Source of the DNA: Micavibrio sp. UBA1664
GTDB taxonomy: Bacteria; Pseudomonadota; Alphaproteobacteria; Micavibrionales; UBA1664
Direction of reading: 5' to 3'
Assembly (NCBI GenBank): GCA_002320485.1
Contig: DCKW01000002.1
Location: 1 to 24,523, forward strand
DNA length: 24,523 nt
Shown here: piece after piece, positions 20,806 to 24,523 of the stretch
Position numbering within the stretch: position 1 is the stretch's first letter
Layout of the letters: each line of letters begins with the position of its first letter
The notes under the pieces: generated by a model
What the model saw: only the letters and a program-made list of their open reading frames with translations
The model's database searches: none
Told to the model about the DNA's origin: nothing
Program-made: the position numbers and the translations under genes

Positions 20806-23670
20806 TTATTTTTTCAATTGTTTTAAAATGGCGAAGGGTGAATCGTCATCAATTTCAATCGATTTCGGTTTTGCTGTATAATTCTTTGTTATCGGTTTAG
20901 ACGGTTTTTTGGATGATTTTTTTCCATGCGGTTTTTTATCATTCAATTTTGTATATGGTTTTTTACTACGCGGCCTGTCGGAAATTTTTCCTTTTTTCAA
21001 CCAGAATGTTGCCAATGCAGGTTTTTCTGCCTGTTGCTGATGCTCGGGGGGAACAGGCAGTGGCGTAGGCTCGTCAGGGACCGGTGTTTCCGTTGGGGAT
21101 GGCGGTTGAATAGGATCAGGCTCACTGGGCACAGGTGTTTCCGTCGGATTGGGCGCAGGAACGGGCGTAGGCTCACTTGGCGGCGGAATATCTTGTCCTC
21201 CTCCATCGTTATTTATGGCTTGTTGCTGTTGCATGGCAGTGTCTTCCTCTTCTTTTTTGCGCCTAAAACCCATTGATTCCAAAATCGCATATAAATCATC
21301 TTCGCCGCACCCTAGCCATTCCATGTAGCTGTGCTTGGCCTGAAATTGCCAGTCTTTGGACGAATCGTAGATATCGGTTATCACTCTATCCAACATATCA
21401 ATCCGAATGGCCTTATTTCCGAATACCGGATAACCGATAGAGCGGAAATAATTGCGGTCCACATCCTTGGGGTCGACTGTAACGGACACACGCCCGTCCG
21501 CGGGACGACTCATCGGCAACTCCTTGCCTTGCCACAATCCCCATAACAAAGCGCGCATGTTAACCGCTGCGGGTTTCACCAGTTCCGGCATAAATACGAG
21601 AATAGGCCCTAACTTTACACGCTTACGGCGTAAGGCGGTTCTTTGTTCCGTTGTCAGGTTTGGAACAAGGTCTTCAATTTCGCTACGGTGGATCACACCC
21701 AGATTTTCGTGAAGTTGAAATCCGATTCCTTTGGCAGAACCTTCAAGTTTGTGTTCCCCCTCATCATCGGTAAGAGCGAACAAAGGGGCCAGCACATCCT
21801 TAATATGGGCATGCAACCATTCTTCAATTGTCGTTTTTAATTGTGTTTTTTGCGCTGCTTCCAACTGGTCGGATGCCATAATTTTCGCATCCGGCGTTAA
21901 TTGGGATTGGCCTTTCTCGATAAAGGCAATTGCTTCGCCCGGCAGAGGGTTTGTTTTATTTTCTTGCCAGAAAATCTGTCCGTCTTCACCCAAAGTAAAT
22001 CGACCGCTGTTTACGCCGACACTGTTCCAATTCACCATCCGGTTTAATCTCCTTTGTATTTCCGGTCTTAAAGCCCTGTTTGCCGCATTCACAATCTTTT
22101 TCGTGCGGCTGCCTTTATCCGCCAGTAATGTCTCGTGAGCGGTAAAGCGTAAACCTTTTAAATATCCTATATCGTGCCCTTCCACAACCACTGTTCCGTC
22201 ATTTTTCACACCGGCGAGCAATTCTTTCTCCCCCTCCAATGCATCTGCAAACAAAGTGTTCCTGCGATCGACAAATCTTTTTATCAAGGCCTGATGCAGG
22301 GCATCGGACAAGCTGTCTTCGATTTCGCGGGTTTTCGCCTGCCATGATATCGCCTGCTCCACCCATTCCGACTTGTTTGCAAGATAAGTCCATGTGCGAA
22401 TATGCGCCAGGCGCATCATCAGAGTGTCGACATCACCATCCGTATTGTCAAAGCGTATAATCTGGCTTTCCATCCATTGCGGATTAATACGCCCTTCATT
22501 GACAATATCTTCAAATATGCGCGCGGCAAAAGCATGATGCTCGTCTGATAAAACCTTACGAAAATCGGGAATTTGGCATACCTCCCATAACAGTCGCACC
22601 ATTGCAGGATTGCTGGCCCGTACCATTACATCGTCACGCGTCAACATATCCTGCAATGCGGTCACATCCTCTGCAGCACGCCCTTTCGTAAACCATTCCT
22701 GATCGGGTTTTTGCTCCAGCGATTTGACAAGCATTTTCGGTGAGGAAAAATCCAGTTTTGAATTGCGCCAGCATATTTCCTCGATCGGCGCGAACGTATG
22801 GTTTTCAATTGCGGCAACTGTATCGGTGGGCAAATCGTGGACATGGCCTGTTACGCCAAACGTTCCATCTCGGGTATGCCGCCCTGCCCTGCCCGCAATC
22901 TGCGCCAGCTCGTCATCGCGCAAATAGCGAGCCTGTTTTCCATCAAATTTACGGGTGGCGGCCAATGCTACATGGCGAATATCCATATTCAACCCCATAC
23001 CGATGGCATCGGTGGCAACGATATGATCAACCTCTCCAGATTGATACATTGCGACTTGCGCATTTCGGGTTCGCGGTGACAACGCCCCCATGACGATTGC
23101 CGCACCGCCTTTTTGCCTGCGGATTAAATCGGCGTGGCTGTAAACGTCCTCTGCGGAAAACGCGACAACGGCAGAACGTTTCGGCAATCGCGTTAATTTT
23201 GTAAAACCCGTATATGTCAGAGTCGACAGGCGGGGCCGTGTTTCGAAATGGACATCCTTAATCAATGCCTTGATTATATTGTGCATTGTTTCCGCGCCCA
23301 TAAACAATGTTTCTTTCGTTCCACGACAATATAACAAGCGATCAGTAAAAATATGACCGCGGTCAGGATCGGCAGCCAGTTGGATTTCATCAACGGCGAC
23401 AAATTCAAAGCTTTCCGAGACAGGCATGGCCTCGACAGTACAGCAATAGAACCGGGCATTATTCGGGATTATTTTTTCCTCGCCCGTGATTAAAGCTACT
23501 AATGATTTTCCATGTTTTAAAACCAGACGGTCGTAGTTTTCACGCGCCAGCAAACGCAAGGGAAAACCGATCATTCCACGGGCATAGCCCTGCATTTTTT
23601 CCATGGCATACCATGTTTTCCCCGTATTGGTAGGGCCGAGAATGGCAGTAACGGACGAGAGATGAACCAT
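20806..23670 (-). CDS. SUV3-like DEAD/DEAH-box RNA helicase with proline-rich tail
   Basis: This 954-residue superfamily 2 helicase is of the SUV3-like type widespread in alphaproteobacteria; mitochondrial SUV3 works in RNA turnover. Helicase motifs: Walker A ILGPTNTGKTW (10-20), FPLRLLAREN (36-45), motif II VDEIQ (93-97), MGALSPRTRN (194-203), ATDAIGMGLNMD (219-230) and motif VI QIAGRAGRHTRDG (257-269). A large helical region follows, with WQGKELPMSRPADGRV near the end of the conserved part. About 50 residues near 827-880 form a proline-rich repeat (PTETPVPSEP, PTETPVPDEP), and the last 70 residues are very Lys-rich, suited to binding RNA. The start is ATG. It is divergent from the PPOX-family gene. 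Confidence 0.92.
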   Translation of the reverse strand: MVHLSSVTAILGPTNTGKTWYAMEKMQGYARGMIGFPLRLLARENYDRLVLKHGKSLVALITGEEKIIPNNARFYCCTVEAMPVSESFEFVAVDEIQLAADPDRGHIFTDRLLYCRGTKETLFMGAETMHNIIKALIKDVHFETRPRLSTLTYTGFTKLTRLPKRSAVVAFSAEDVYSHADLIRRQKGGAAIVMGALSPRTRNAQVAMYQSGEVDHIVATDAIGMGLNMDIRHVALAATRKFDGKQARYLRDDELAQIAGRAGRHTRDGTFGVTGHVHDLPTDTVAAIENHTFAPIEEICWRNSKLDFSSPKMLVKSLEQKPDQEWFTKGRAAEDVTALQDMLTRDDVMVRASNPAMVRLLWEVCQIPDFRKVLSDEHHAFAARIFEDIVNEGRINPQWMESQIIRFDNTDGDVDTLMMRLAHIRTWTYLANKSEWVEQAISWQAKTREIEDSLSDALHQALIKRFVDRRNTLFADALEGEKELLAGVKNDGTVVVEGHDIGYLKGLRFTAHETLLADKGSRTKKIVNAANRALRPEIQRRLNRMVNWNSVGVNSGRFTLGEDGQIFWQENKTNPLPGEAIAFIEKGQSQLTPDAKIMASDQLEAAQKTQLKTTIEEWLHAHIKDVLAPLFALTDDEGEHKLEGSAKGIGFQLHENLGVIHRSEIEDLVPNLTTEQRTALRRKRVKLGPILVFMPELVKPAAVNMRALLWGLWQGKELPMSRPADGRVSVTVDPKDVDRNYFRSIGYPVFGNKAIRIDMLDRVITDIYDSSKDWQFQAKHSYMEWLGCGEDDLYAILESMGFRRKKEEEDTAMQQQQAINNDGGGQDIPPPSEPTPVPAPNPTETPVPSEPDPIQPPSPTETPVPDEPTPLPVPPEHQQQAEKPALATFWLKKGKISDRPRSKKPYTKLNDKKPHGKKSSKKPSKPITKNYTAKPKSIEIDDDSPFAILKQLKK
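21068..21147. repeat. 51-bp-period direct repeat encoding the helicase proline-rich tail
   Basis: The segments 21068-21096 and 21119-21147 are similar (GGCTC...GGTGTTTCCGT) and offset by 51 bp, i.e. 17 codons in frame. They encode the two PTETPVP[SD]EP units of the helicase. A third partial match (GTAGGCTCACTTGG) starts at 21168. Confidence 0.7.
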
Positions 23671-23762
23671 ATGTCATAATTTAAAGCATGGCGGATATAT
23701 GTCACGAACTTATTTCTTTAGATACCGTTTGATGTGGAGTTCAATACACCAAGGAGTTAAAT

Positions 23763-24182
23763 ATGCCCAAACTGGATTTAAACGATATCAGTGATGCCCT
23801 TAAACAAATAGATATTTGCATGATGACCACGCAAACCGTGGATGGAACACTGGAAAGCCGTCCGATGAGCAATAATAAGGACGTTGACTTTGACGGAGAC
23901 TGTTATTTCTTCACACTTGAAGAATTTAGTGTTTGCGAAGACATTGAGAGCAACCCGTCCGTCAATCTGGCTTATATCGGTGAGGATCATTTTTACATCT
24001 CCCTGATCGGGGAAGCCCGCCTGTCTCAAGACGAGGATGAAATGGCAGACCACTGGGTGGAAGATCTGGAAGTATGGTTTAAAGATGGCCTCGAAACAGA
24101 GGGATTAACACTCGTTCACGTTAAATCATCCAAAATCAAATATTGGAAAGACATGGAGGAAGGCGTTTTGGATATAGATTAA
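23763..24182 (+). CDS. Pyridoxamine 5'-phosphate oxidase-like (general stress protein 26 type)
   Basis: The 139-residue protein has a split-barrel flavin-binding fold. It shows MMTTQTVDGTLESRPMSN near 20-37, DCYFFTLEEFSVCEDIESNP near 46-65, then VNLAYIGEDHFYISLIGEARL, and ends with VKSSKIKYWKDMEEG. This pattern fits the general stress protein/PPOX-like family, whose members may bind FMN or related cofactors. True pyridoxamine oxidase activity is unlikely at this length. An excellent ribosome-binding site (AAGGAG, 23751-23756) precedes the ATG. It is divergent from the helicase, and its TAA overlaps the hemW stop (TTAA, 24179-24182). Confidence 0.88.
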   Translation: MPKLDLNDISDALKQIDICMMTTQTVDGTLESRPMSNNKDVDFDGDCYFFTLEEFSVCEDIESNPSVNLAYIGEDHFYISLIGEARLSQDEDEMADHWVEDLEVWFKDGLETEGLTLVHVKSSKIKYWKDMEEGVLDID

Positions 24183-24523
24183 TCCAACGCCAAAAGTATT
24201 TTTCCCAATATTGAATCAAGCAAAGGCCATTTGTCCTGGGGTACTGATAATTGGCCGTTTGATAAATGCAGAAAATTATTATCCCGTAAAAATCTGATTT
24301 CATCCTTATTTGCCAACTCTGTCGGGAGTGCTATCCCCTCTCGCAAACGCAAGCCCATCATAATGCGTTCTTCCAGTTGGTCACGTGGGGATAGGTCTTC
24401 AAAAGGTTTTGCCCCGCATCCCGTGTCCATAACCTGTTTCATCCATATCTCAGGCCCTTTGTGCGTACGCGTAGCAATTTTACGCTCGTCAGGAAGCGTT
24501 AATCGCCCATGCGCCCCGGGCCC
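24179..24523 (-). CDS. hemW: HemW-type radical SAM heme chaperone / HemN-like protein, C-terminal part
   Basis: The frame is open from the stop at 24179 to the window edge, giving 114 residues that begin GPGAHGRLTLPDERKIATRT. This continues as THKGPEIWMKQV, then LSPRDQLEERIMMGLRLREG and a winged-helix-like end. GPGAHGRL, the PExW segment and the E-x-x-MMGLRL helix are typical of the C-terminal part of HemW (YggW), which in characterised members binds heme and delivers it to targets. The radical-SAM CxxxCxxC motif would be upstream of the window. An internal Met at 24442 is not a start. The stop codon overlaps the stop of the convergent PPOX-family gene. Confidence 0.87.
   Translation of the reverse strand, partial: GPGAHGRLTLPDERKIATRTHKGPEIWMKQVMDTGCGAKPFEDLSPRDQLEERIMMGLRLREGIALPTELANKDEIRFLRDNNFLHLSNGQLSVPQDKWPLLDSILGKILLALD

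Noticed and set aside
1..24523. CRISPR arrays, tRNA or rRNA genes, riboswitches, IS elements
   Set aside because: I saw no regularly spaced repeats, cloverleaf sequences, transposase motifs or known riboswitch cores.

Overview
The window looks chromosomal and most likely comes from an alphaproteobacterium of moderate-to-low GC content. The main clue is the order zapE - mdh - sucC - sucD - sucA - sucB on the minus strand, which is the usual alphaproteobacterial TCA-cycle gene order. A DUF2336 protein, a SUV3-like helicase, ErpA and HemW agree with this. I do not assign a genus.

Layout from left to right. (1) 1-98 is the tail of a peptidase inhibitor I78 gene, convergent with sucB and separated from it by a bidirectional terminator. 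(2) 131-4422 holds sucB (E2) and sucA (E1) of 2-oxoglutarate dehydrogenase. (3) 4555-6754 is an accessory block between sucA and sucD: sodC, two DUF4174 proteins, a DUF2061-like small membrane protein and a membrane-anchored RNase A-like protein. (4) 6774-10049 is sucD and sucC with two extra genes between them, a 231-aa orphan and a DUF2059 protein. (5) 10147-15836 is a 5.7-kb accessory block between sucC and mdh. It contains three divergent paralogs with an XRE-like HTH and a C-terminal NRQ motif, a 204-aa orphan coupled to one of them, and a divergently transcribed transglycosylase-like protein. (6) 15939-19390 is mdh (type 2), a DUF2336 gene and zapE. (7) 19389-20513, plus strand, is xth and erpA. 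(8) 20806-24523 is a SUV3-like helicase, a PPOX-family general stress protein and the end of hemW.

The core genes encode a run of TCA steps: 2-oxoglutarate to succinyl-CoA (SucA/SucB), succinyl-CoA to succinate (SucC/SucD), and malate to oxaloacetate (Mdh). Compared with the compact order, extra genes occupy every junction except sucA/sucB. Candidate internal promoters upstream of mdh, sucC and sucA, and hairpins after mdh and sodC, suggest several transcription units instead of one long operon.

The best candidate for an undescribed system is the mdh-sucC block. Its three HTH proteins align from the HTH to the C-terminal [YF]-x-NRQ motif. The two transcription units that encode them share a conserved promoter/leader: a TTGCG -35 element, a GTTTT(G)CATAA element over the -10, then an A-rich stretch ending in CAGGGAAAA. 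A third copy of the element, inverted, lies toward the transglycosylase-like gene. This suggests a self-regulated cassette whose function is unknown. The second item of interest is the RNase A-like protein, which keeps all four residues expected for catalysis but sits alone on a membrane anchor among TCA genes. All calls come from reading the sequence; no database search was run.
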